Shown here: one piece after another, positions 7,031 through 13,503 of the stretch
Layout of the letters: every line of letters starts with the position of its first letter
Position numbering within the stretch: the stretch's first letter is position 1
The notes under the pieces: generated by a model
The model's database searches: none
Seen by the model: only the letters and a program-made list of their open reading frames with translations
Told to the model about the DNA's origin: nothing
Program-made: the position numbers and the translations under genes
Source: Chitinophagaceae bacterium UBA4857
GTDB lineage: Bacteria; Bacteroidota; Bacteroidia; Chitinophagales; Chitinophagaceae
Direction: 5' to 3'
DNA: 54,830 bases
NCBI GenBank assembly: GCA_002399735.1
Contig: DHEF01000001.1
Span: 1-54,830, forward strand

Positions 7031-8095
7031 TTATTCTTTGTCAGGTTCAAGTAATGTAAATCCACTGCGTTCTTTTTCCCACCAATGTTTTGTTTTCATT
7101 TTTTTAATCTCTATGAAGTCCCCTGTCCAAGGACTAAAACTATAAACGTCATACTTGTTGATTTTAGTGGAACGTCCATTGGGATTTAAGTTTTCAATTG
7201 TTTTTGTATTAATAAGGATGTAGAATCGAAATTGCCCGTTGTAGATACTTGACTTCCTAAAATCCTCCCAAAATAGTTGTCCAAATGCTTTGGTGCTGTC
7301 TGTTTCAATTAGTCCGAATTTTTTTGCTTCTGTCAAAGCTTCATCATAATTAAGCTTGAAACTTCCCTTCAGACTATCAGGGATATTTTCGAACCCTGAG
7401 CCTGAAAAGAAAAAGCCACCTCCTCGTAAGTTTGGCAAAAAGTTTCCGTTATTGTCGAGGTCAAAATATATATAACTATTGTAATTATCTCGGCTGTCAA
7501 GTTTTACTTTATAGCAAAATGAAAATTTCGTTGGATATTCTTTCAACTTTTCCGTCCATCTTATTCGTTGCTCTTTATCATTTGAAATGTAGGAGCCACC
7601 AACAACCCAAACAGAGTGATTATGCAAAAAGGCATTTCCATACATTATGCTTATTAAGCTGTCTGCTTTTAATTTGATTGTGCTCTGTAAATCATAATAT
7701 GGATGACTTGCTTTGTCGTAAACTACCCATTCGCCTTTGTCATAATTCTGAATATACTGCAATGCTCCATTTCTTGTGTAATGATTTGCAATGCCAATTG
7801 GTCGACCAATATTGTCATATTTAGTAACAGCTTTCAGTTGAGTTGTTTTGTCGTAGAATTGTTCACCTATAACAAAGTCTTTGTTTTTATCGAATGTTTT
7901 AATTTCTCTATACTCAGGGTATTTTTTTCGTACAATAATTAAATTTTCCAACCTAAGTGTGTCGGGTTCTTCAAGTTTGGCTTTCTTCAAATAATTATTT
8001 TTGAACTTAGCTATTTTTTTTACTTCAACTTGTGTCTGTCCGAAACAAAGTGTCGAAGCAAATGAAAGAAATAGTATGGTAGGGAAGTGTCGCAA
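7031..8095 (-). CDS. exported protein of unknown function (first cassette gene)
   Basis: 354 aa. Residues 1-20 (MRHFPTILFLSFASTLCFGQ) form a signal peptide with a GQ end. The region around 50-130 resembles the tyrosine- and lysine-rich YD/MORN-like stretches seen in Bacteroidota exported proteins (EQFYDKTTQLKAVTKYDN, then NHYTRNGALQYIQNYDKGEW). The C-terminal half contains DLDNNGNF and a Trp-rich tail (HWWEKERSG). No enzyme motif recognised. ATG is 16 nt from the attI-like core, making this the array's proximal gene. The stop is 3 nt before attC-like site 6. Confidence 0.8.
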   Translation of the reverse strand: MRHFPTILFLSFASTLCFGQTQVEVKKIAKFKNNYLKKAKLEEPDTLRLENLIIVRKKYPEYREIKTFDKNKDFVIGEQFYDKTTQLKAVTKYDNIGRPIGIANHYTRNGALQYIQNYDKGEWVVYDKASHPYYDLQSTIKLKADSLISIMYGNAFLHNHSVWVVGGSYISNDKEQRIRWTEKLKEYPTKFSFCYKVKLDSRDNYNSYIYFDLDNNGNFLPNLRGGGFFFSGSGFENIPDSLKGSFKLNYDEALTEAKKFGLIETDSTKAFGQLFWEDFRKSSIYNGQFRFYILINTKTIENLNPNGRSTKINKYDVYSFSPWTGDFIEIKKMKTKHWWEKERSGFTLLEPDKE

Positions 8096-8101
8096 TATAA
8101 T

Positions 8102-8111
8102 GGTAGGTAAC
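8102..8111 (-). other. attI-like crossover core
   Basis: GGTAGGTAAC on the plus strand, read as GTTACCTACC on the minus strand. It is complementary at 9 of 10 positions to the inverse core ending the first cassette (GTTACCTGCC at 7020-7029). No partner dyad arm is visible on its right side, as expected for a double-stranded attI rather than a folded attC. It lies about 110 bp past the recombinase stop codon. Confidence 0.65.
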
Positions 8112-8177
8112 TCGAATATTTATGTTATTACACGCAATATACATAAAAAAAATGTGGTTGAAAATCAATAGGTTAGT

Positions 8178-8207
8178 ATTATACATTTTGTATTGTCATT
8201 AGGACAA
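8178..8207 (-). promoter_or_regulatory. candidate cassette promoter (sigma-70-like)
   Basis: On the minus strand TTGTCC (8207-8202) and TATAAT (8183-8178) are separated by 18 bases, directed into the array. No Bacteroidota-type TAnnTTTG box was found between the recombinase and the first cassette. Consensus similarity alone supports it. Confidence 0.4.
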
Positions 8208-8217
8208 TACGTTTTTT
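8190..8217 (+). terminator. perfect dyad with T-run, or recombinase binding site
   Basis: GTATTGTC (8190-8197) and GACAATAC (8203-8210) form an 8-bp perfect stem with a 5-nt loop, followed on the plus strand by G and six Ts. As a terminator it would stop rightward antisense transcription into the recombinase gene. It overlaps the candidate cassette promoter -35, so it may instead be an operator or recombinase binding site. Confidence 0.4.
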
Positions 8218-8220
8218 CTG

Positions 8221-9390
8221 TCACCAAGATATTTCCTCTTTTTTCCATAAATCATCTAACGGACTAACTATATTTACCAGTTGCTTTTTACTTACATGCA
8301 AATACCTTTCGGTGGTTTTTATGTTAAAATGACCCAACAATTCTTTTATGTAACGTATGTCTGTCCCTTTATCCAACAAATGGGTGGCAAAGCTATGCCG
8401 TAAACTATGTATACCCACCTCTTTTATAATACCGGCTTTTTGTTTAGCCGTCGTAAATATCTGCTGCACGGTTCGGGTAGGGTAGGCTGTTCCCGTTAAG
8501 TCCGACTCAAATAAATATTGCCTGGGTTTAGGCTTATGCGTTTGTATATAGTTTCGTAAAATATCTAACAACACCGGACTAAGGTTTACATACCTATCTT
8601 TTTTGCCTTTTGCTTTTTCTATAAATATTTGCATGCGCTTACTATCAATATGGGCAATTTTTAACATGGTTACTTCGCTTACTCTTAGCCCGGCACTATA
8701 GGCGGTAAAAAGCATAGCCTTATGTTTTTTGTTGCTTAATGCATTAAACAAACGGGCCAGCTCATTTTCGTTTAGTAGTTTGGGTAATTGTACATGTCGT
8801 TTTGGCCGGGGTAAATCCACAAAAAAACGAGTTTTGCACAGTGTTTGCTCGTAGTAAAACTTTAGGGCATTTATACGGCTATGCGCTGTGTTCTCACTTA
8901 TATTCTCCGTCTTCATTGCATGTACAATGTAACGTTGTATATCCTGCGTGGTAAGTTGCTCTACCCGGTAGTTACCTATTATTTTTAGTAGTTGGGTAAA
9001 CTCGTTTTTGTAAGTTTTAATGGTACTTGGGCTATAGGCTTTGCCTTGTAGTTTTAGTATCATTTTATTTAGCTCAATTAAGTTATGCGCACTTATATTA
9101 TTTATTACAGGGCTGGCAGCAATGGTGTTTTTTGCAATATCTATAGGGGTGTTTTTTTCTGTGTTTTTATTGTTTTTAGGTAATTGTAATAAGGCTAAGG
9201 GTTGCAATTTTTTTATAGCCTCATTATAAACATCCTTATGCCTGGGTATATGCCAGGCCTTGTGGGTATTACTCCATTTTACATCGGTAATTGTACGTAC
9301 CAGTTTATTAAGTGTAGGTACATTATTAAAGCGTAATAAAATACGCTGTTTGTTTTGGTGTACAACCGGTTCAAAATAAATGGTTGTCAT
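8221..9390 (-). CDS. tyrosine recombinase, putative non-canonical integron integrase
   Basis: 389 aa. Residues 1-65 are an N-terminal extension (VKWSNTHKAWHIP) seen in some Bacteroidota integrases; 100-195 is a SAM-like core-binding domain; 205-380 is the catalytic domain. All catalytic residues are present: R236 (SAGLRVSEV), K261/K263 (AKGKKDRY), H328-x-x-R331 (HSLRHSFATH), H354 (LLGHFNIKTT) and Y363 (TERYLHV). The C-terminal SPLDDL matches a motif also present in IntI proteins. Between LRNYIQ and YLFESD there are only ~10 residues, so the IntI-specific insert of about 20-35 residues is absent. It points towards the cassettes, the opposite of class 1-3 integrons but like the reversed arrangement known in Treponema denticola. 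The TGA stop is about 110 bp from the attI-like core. Being the array's own integrase is inferred from position. Confidence 0.9.
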   Translation of the reverse strand: MTTIYFEPVVHQNKQRILLRFNNVPTLNKLVRTITDVKWSNTHKAWHIPRHKDVYNEAIKKLQPLALLQLPKNNKNTEKNTPIDIAKNTIAASPVINNISAHNLIELNKMILKLQGKAYSPSTIKTYKNEFTQLLKIIGNYRVEQLTTQDIQRYIVHAMKTENISENTAHSRINALKFYYEQTLCKTRFFVDLPRPKRHVQLPKLLNENELARLFNALSNKKHKAMLFTAYSAGLRVSEVTMLKIAHIDSKRMQIFIEKAKGKKDRYVNLSPVLLDILRNYIQTHKPKPRQYLFESDLTGTAYPTRTVQQIFTTAKQKAGIIKEVGIHSLRHSFATHLLDKGTDIRYIKELLGHFNIKTTERYLHVSKKQLVNIVSPLDDLWKKEEISW

Positions 9391-9479
9391 GGTGTTTAAG
9401 TAGGTTTTAGCTTGTTTAGCATGGCTTCGCCTTCCTTAGTTACAGTAATAAACAGGTAAAAAGGTGGCTAATGGTAAGT

Positions 9480-9510
9480 TGAAGATAGGAAGCGTTTTTT
9501 GCGTTTGCAA
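9480..9510 (-). promoter_or_regulatory. candidate recombinase promoter
   Basis: On the minus strand TTG (9510-9508), 20 bases, then TATCTTCA (9487-9480), close to the Bacteroidota TTTG/TAnnTTTG pattern. It would give a leader of about 85 nt to the ATG at 9390. Confidence 0.35.
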
Positions 9511-9740
9511 GAAAATGACATACATATCTGGTTGCGTTTAGTGTATATAAAAACTAATAAATGTTATACCGATGCCCGGCTGCCGGATTGCAGTGAAAAG
9601 CCCACAGGCCCTAAAAAGTTTTAAGTTATAAGTAATAAGTTTTAAGCTGGCAATACCAGCTGTAAAGGTTTTTGACTCACTAATCCACTAACGTACAAAC
9701 AAATAAGTGGCTGATGACAAAAAAATTACAAATTAGTATC

Positions 9741-9748
9741 TATCTTCG
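9741..9748 (+). promoter_or_regulatory. candidate -7 box for rny
   Basis: TATCTTCG, one base from TAnnTTTG; no clear -33 box. It would produce a leader of about 90 nt containing a small CCCC/GGGG hairpin and a ten-codon mini-ORF from the ATG at 9754. Confidence 0.4.
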
Positions 9749-9846
9749 CCCCTATGCCTTATTTTCGGGGTAAGTGCATATTTTAAACAAACAAATGGTT
9801 AATAACAAACACCATATTATTTCGGAACTAACAAAACAACACATTC

Positions 9847-11412
9847 ATGGAGCCCAATATAATTTATTTAATTGTTGGCGTACTGGCCCTTGTGGTGGGC
9901 ATAGTAGCGGGTAAATTTATTTTTGCTAAAAACACACAACAACGCATTGCCGAAGCAGAACAACAAGCAGCCGGTATTACCCGGGAAGCCGAATTAAAGG
10001 CCGAAAACATAAGAAAAGAAAAAGAACTGGAGGCTAAAGAGAAGTTTGTACAACTAAAGGCTAATCACGATAAAGAGGTAAACGAGCGTAACAGGAAGAT
10101 TAACGACATTGAGAATAAAATACGCCAGAAAGAACAATCGGTAAACCAAAAGGAAACAAATTTAGACAAACAGGTTAAGGAAAACGAAACTATTAAAGAA
10201 ACCCTGAACCGCCAGATTGAGGTGGTAAACAATAAAAGAACCGAGCTGGAAAAACACCAGGAAGAGCATATACGCCGCCTGGAAAAAATAGCCGGACTTA
10301 CTGCCGAGGAAGCTAAAACGCAAATTATTGAAAGCCTGAAAGGCGAAGCACATACACAAGCTATTGGCATTCAGCAGGAAATTATTGACGAGGCTAAACA
10401 AAAAGCCAATAAGGAGGCCCGTAAAATTATTATACAAACCATACAGCGTACCGCTGCCGAGCAGGCTATTGAAAACTCAATTACCGTGTTTAACCTGGAA
10501 AGCGATGAAGTAAAAGGGCAAATTATTGGTCGCGAAGGCCGTAATATTCGTGCCTTAGAAGCCGCTACCGGGGTTGATTTAATTGTAGATGATACACCTG
10601 AGGCCATCCTTTTATCTTGCTTTGATCCGTTGCGCAGGGAAATTGCCCGTTTAAGTTTACAGCGTTTGGTTACCGATGGTCGTATTCACCCGGCCCGTAT
10701 TGAGGAAGTGGTAGAAAAAACCCGCAAACAAATTGAAGAGCAGGTAATGGAAATAGGCGAACGTACGGTTATTGAATTGGGTATTCATGGTATGCACAAG
10801 GAACTGGTGCGTATGGTAGGCCGGATGCGTTTCCGTTCATCGTACGGGCAAAACCTGTTGATGCACAGCCGCGAAACGGCCAACCTTTGCGCTATTATGG
10901 CGGCAGAACTTGGCCTTAACGTAAAATTGGCCAAACGTGCCGGTTTGTTACACGATATTGGTAAAGTACCCGACGAAGAAAGCGAACTAAGCCACGCCTT
11001 AATTGGTGCTAAACTGGCCGAAAAATATGGTGAAAACCCGGCAGTGGTAAACGCCATTGGTGCCCACCACGACGAAATGGAAATGCAATATGTTATTTCT
11101 CCCATTATTCAGGCTTGCGACGCCATAAGCGGTGCCCGCCCGGGAGCCAGAAGAGAAATAATGCAACAATACCTGCAACGTATTAAAGACCTGGAGCAGC
11201 TGGCTATGAGCTACAACGGAGTAGAAAAAGCCTACGCTATTCAGGCTGGTCGTGAGTTAAGGGTAATTGTTGAATCTGAGAAAGTTACAGATCAGGAGTC
11301 GGATAAACTTTCTTTTGAAATTGCCCAGAAAATTCAGACAGAAATGACTTTCCCTGGACAGATTAAAGTAACCGTAATCAGAGAAAAAAGAGCTGTAAAC
11401 GTGGCCAGATAA
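9847..11412 (+). CDS. rny: ribonuclease Y
   Basis: 521 aa, the normal family length. Residues 4-26 are a single N-terminal membrane anchor; ~30-200 is a long charged coiled coil (Glu/Lys/Gln rich); a KH domain follows (IGREGRNIRALEAATGVDLI); and the HD phosphohydrolase domain carries the LLHDIGK motif. RNase Y is the membrane-bound endoribonuclease that starts mRNA decay in bacteria lacking RNase E-type turnover. It is followed by rplS, a separate transcription unit with its own promoter. Assignment is firm. Confidence 0.97.
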   Translation: MEPNIIYLIVGVLALVVGIVAGKFIFAKNTQQRIAEAEQQAAGITREAELKAENIRKEKELEAKEKFVQLKANHDKEVNERNRKINDIENKIRQKEQSVNQKETNLDKQVKENETIKETLNRQIEVVNNKRTELEKHQEEHIRRLEKIAGLTAEEAKTQIIESLKGEAHTQAIGIQQEIIDEAKQKANKEARKIIIQTIQRTAAEQAIENSITVFNLESDEVKGQIIGREGRNIRALEAATGVDLIVDDTPEAILLSCFDPLRREIARLSLQRLVTDGRIHPARIEEVVEKTRKQIEEQVMEIGERTVIELGIHGMHKELVRMVGRMRFRSSYGQNLLMHSRETANLCAIMAAELGLNVKLAKRAGLLHDIGKVPDEESELSHALIGAKLAEKYGENPAVVNAIGAHHDEMEMQYVISPIIQACDAISGARPGARREIMQQYLQRIKDLEQLAMSYNGVEKAYAIQAGRELRVIVESEKVTDQESDKLSFEIAQKIQTEMTFPGQIKVTVIREKRAVNVAR

Positions 11413-11453
11413 GCCACAGGCAGTAAAAAAATAAAAATAATAGCAGTAATTGG

Positions 11454-11484
11454 TTGGGTTGTTATCATTTAATCCCTACCTTTG
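11454..11484 (+). promoter_or_regulatory. rplS promoter (Bacteroidota type)
   Basis: TTGG (11454-11457), 19 bases, then TACCTTTG (11477-11484): a near-perfect match to the -33/-7 pattern of Bacteroidota primary sigma factor. ATG is 22 nt downstream of the -7 box. Confidence 0.75.
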
Positions 11485-11506
11485 CCGTCCTTAAAAATAA
11501 GCAATC

Positions 11507-11884
11507 ATGAGCGCAGTAGCATTTATACACGAGCAATTGACTGGTAAAAAAGAATTCCCACGCTTTAAAGCTGGTGATAATGTTACCGTTAACTATAAAA
11601 TTATTGAGGGTAACAAAGAGCGTATCCAGTCGTTTAGAGGTGATGTGATTAAAAAACAAGGAACTGGTGCAACTGCCAGCTTCACTGTTCGTAAAATTTC
11701 TGACGGAATTGGTGTTGAAAGGGTATTTCCTTTTTTCTCTCCAAACGTTGAGTCGGTTGTGTTAAACAAAGTTGGTCAGGTACGTCGTGCTAAATTGTTT
11801 TACCAACGTGGTCGTAGCGGTAAAAGCGCACGTATTCAGGAAAAACGTATGGCTGTTGCTCCAAAAGCAAAAACCGAAGCATAG
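11507..11884 (+). CDS. rplS: 50S ribosomal protein L19
   Basis: 125 aa. The family's fold is clear from FKAGDNVTVNYKIIEGNKERIQSFRGDVI and the later conserved GVERVFPFFSPNVESV and RRAKLFYQR segments. L19 sits at the 30S-50S interface. The Ala/Lys-rich C-terminal tail is typical of Bacteroidota. It has its own promoter and a terminator, so it appears monocistronic, unlike the rpsP-rimM-trmD-rplS operon of enterobacteria. Confidence 0.97.
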   Translation: MSAVAFIHEQLTGKKEFPRFKAGDNVTVNYKIIEGNKERIQSFRGDVIKKQGTGATASFTVRKISDGIGVERVFPFFSPNVESVVLNKVGQVRRAKLFYQRGRSGKSARIQEKRMAVAPKAKTEA

Positions 11885-11913
11885 TATTTACAACTATAAA
11901 ATAGCTTTAAAAA

Positions 11914-11947
11914 GTCCGTTGGGTTTATCTCAGCGGATTTTTTTTTG
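11914..11947 (+). terminator. rplS intrinsic terminator
   Basis: TCCGTTG and CAGCGGA form a 7-bp stem with one G·T pair around a ~9-nt loop, followed by about nine Ts, 30 nt after the rplS stop. Confidence 0.75.
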
Positions 11948-12058
11948 GAGCGTACAGGCAATTTATGATTGCTCATGTAAGAATGTAGGAATTTTCCCAA
12001 CCATTCGGAATTAACTTACGGACTTTCCGACTTACCGTCTTCCCGTTTTTTCTATTCT

Positions 12059-12172
12059 GGGGCTGTCGGCAGTAGTAACTCCGGTCAGCTTTTGTTCCCG
12101 CCTTCTGTAGTAGTGCAATGCCACGCTGCCTGGCCACGCATATTGCAGCTACTACTGCCAGTCGGGCAGCCC
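12059..12172. repeat. large imperfect hairpin
   Basis: GGGCTG plus GGCAGTAGTA on the left arm pair with TACTACTGCC plus CAGCCC on the right arm (12151-12172), with a small asymmetric bulge between the two blocks. The 75-bp centre contains further short dyads. No open reading frame; could be a small non-autonomous element. Confidence 0.5.
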
Positions 12173-12278
12173 GTGAGCAGAAGTTAATAGTTCATCGTTT
12201 ATAGTTAATGGTAAAGAAGGTAAATAGTGAATGTGTTTTCTCACGGACTTACGGACTCTCAGACTTTCCGACTTCTCT

Positions 12279-12347
12279 CTGTTGATTAGCGATATGCTGT
12301 TAAAGAGTGCGACGCAAGGGACGATGATTAGAATTACGACTGCCGAC
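12279..12347 (+). repeat. dispersed mosaic repeat, copy 1
   Basis: Starts CTGTTGATTAGCGAT, contains GTGCGACGCAAGGGACGATG and ends in GATTAGAATTAC then TGCCGAC. Copy 7 at 44073-44142 carries the same ends in reverse orientation. Confidence 0.65.
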
Positions 12348-12480
12348 TAACAAAAAAATAAAGCAAATTGCTGTTATGTAGCCAAGAAATTCAATGGTAC
12401 AATCGCCAAAGGCGATAGAATAAAAATGCGAAACTACAAGTTTCGCATAGCTTTCACTACTCACTATTGACAATTCACAA

Positions 12481-13500
12481 CTAAAATCTCGGACATCGTA
12501 AATACTCTGCCGTGCTGTTACGAAGCCTGAAGGCCGTGTAAGTAACGCCAACTTCAAAACCACCGCGACCATAACTGGATGTGCGTAGTTGCGAAATATT
12601 TACATCGTAACTAAAAGACACTGTAAATGGTTTATACTCCAGTTTTATTACCGGAATAAAAGCGTCGTTCCAGCGTATAAAAGCGCCGGCTTCTAAAAAA
12701 TAATCGTAATCATCGGGGTAGCCGCCAATTTTTACACCGTACGAGCCACCAAAAACTGTTTCGGTAAAAGCACCCTGAAAACTATGATCGGCCATAAAAG
12801 TAGCACGGGCATAGTCGCCAACTGCTAAGCGAAGGCCGCCGGAAAATACCCATTTGCCGTTTAGCTCAATATTGGGGTTACGATAAAAAGATTGTTTAGG
12901 CCGGTTAAAATGATGGTAAGCCGCACCCAGGTAATAATTGTTATCCTGATTGTCGTTTAGTCCTGCATTATAACTCATGCCCACGCTGCCGTCAAAATAA
13001 GTATACTGTGGTTGGGCCAGGTTTTCGCCAATACCTCCATTCTCAAATTGAGAATTGGTGGTCATTTTAGACGGGTCAAACCGTCGTTGAATTACACCAC
13101 CCATTACACCCAGCGATAAGTAACTATTCTTTTCATCGCTTAACGACTTGTGATAGTTTACTCCGGGTAAAATATGTGTGGATGTCCAGCCAATGGTACC
13201 GGCCCTATCGTATAAAATTTGTACGGATGGTGTTATAAAATCGTTGCCACGGCCTACGGCAAATTTCATTTCCCCGTTTACCGATCCTGTTCTGTAAGCA
13301 TTAGCCACACTATTCCATTGGTCACGGTAAACACCTTGCACTCTTGTGTCGCCATTATACAATCCGGCCAGGCCGGGATTGCGTAAAAGCGGTGTTTCAA
13401 AAAATTGCGAAAAATGTAAATCCTGCGCAAAACAATTACTACCGGTTGCCAGCAGTAACAGCAACAGTATATTTTTTATGACAGGTTTATTTAAAAACAT
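12481..13500 (-). CDS. PorP/SprF-family type IX secretion outer-membrane protein
   Basis: 339 aa. Signal peptide in residues 1-25 (ends CFAQ). The mature start DLHFSQFFETPLLRNPGLAGL is the family signature, followed by VQGVYRDQW and amphipathic beta strands, ending in a C-terminal CPRF. PorP/SprF-like proteins anchor partner adhesins with the gliding-motility-associated C-terminal domain on the cell surface, and the partner is encoded 3 bp upstream. Several paralogues per genome are usual, so no gene symbol is given. Confidence 0.93.
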   Translation of the reverse strand: MFLNKPVIKNILLLLLLATGSNCFAQDLHFSQFFETPLLRNPGLAGLYNGDTRVQGVYRDQWNSVANAYRTGSVNGEMKFAVGRGNDFITPSVQILYDRAGTIGWTSTHILPGVNYHKSLSDEKNSYLSLGVMGGVIQRRFDPSKMTTNSQFENGGIGENLAQPQYTYFDGSVGMSYNAGLNDNQDNNYYLGAAYHHFNRPKQSFYRNPNIELNGKWVFSGGLRLAVGDYARATFMADHSFQGAFTETVFGGSYGVKIGGYPDDYDYFLEAGAFIRWNDAFIPVIKLEYKPFTVSFSYDVNISQLRTSSYGRGGFEVGVTYTAFRLRNSTAEYLRCPRF

Positions 13501-13503
13501 AAA

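Larger units (their letters stand above)
15..8111 (-). mobile_element. integron-like gene cassette array (six complete cassettes, open at left edge)
   Basis: Seven G^TT-type crossover cores on the minus strand lie at about 8111, 6835, 5861, 5030, 4327, 1065 and 23. They delimit six cassettes of roughly 1276, 974, 831, 703, 3262 and 1042 bp. All genes read leftward, away from the recombinase at 8221-9390, and each cassette ends in a long imperfect dyad with RYYYAAC/GTTRRRY-like ends, the hallmark of attC sites. The leader from crossover to start codon is mostly short (16-65 bp). The leftmost core degenerates to GTAAG, and DNA further left is outside the window. That this is an integron relative follows from site architecture and layout; mobility itself is inferred. 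Confidence 0.85.
9391..9846. other. intergenic region between recombinase and rny
   Basis: 456 bp separating two divergently read genes. It holds the candidate recombinase promoter, a short low-complexity tract (9612-9650, alternations of AAGTTTTAAG and TTATAAGTAATAAG) and the candidate rny promoter. No ORF, RNA gene or recombinase core was seen. Confidence 0.6.
11948..12480. repeat. repeat-rich intergenic region
   Basis: No gene seen in 530 bp. It holds a large imperfect hairpin (12059-12172), quasi-periodic tracts at 12011-12046 and 12239-12275 (GGACTT, TTCCGACTT variants), 12181-12232 (TTAATAG/GTTAATGG variants) and 12450-12480 (CACTACTCACTATTGACAAT type), and a copy of the dispersed GTGCGACGCAAGGG element at 12279-12347. 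Confidence 0.6.

Noticed and set aside
6705..7145. 146-codon rightward frame across attC-like site 6
   Set aside because: Antisense to two cassette genes and made mainly of the site's loop; shadow frame.
12300..12572. 90-codon leftward frame overlapping the PorP gene end
   Set aside because: Out of frame with PorP and partly repeat DNA.
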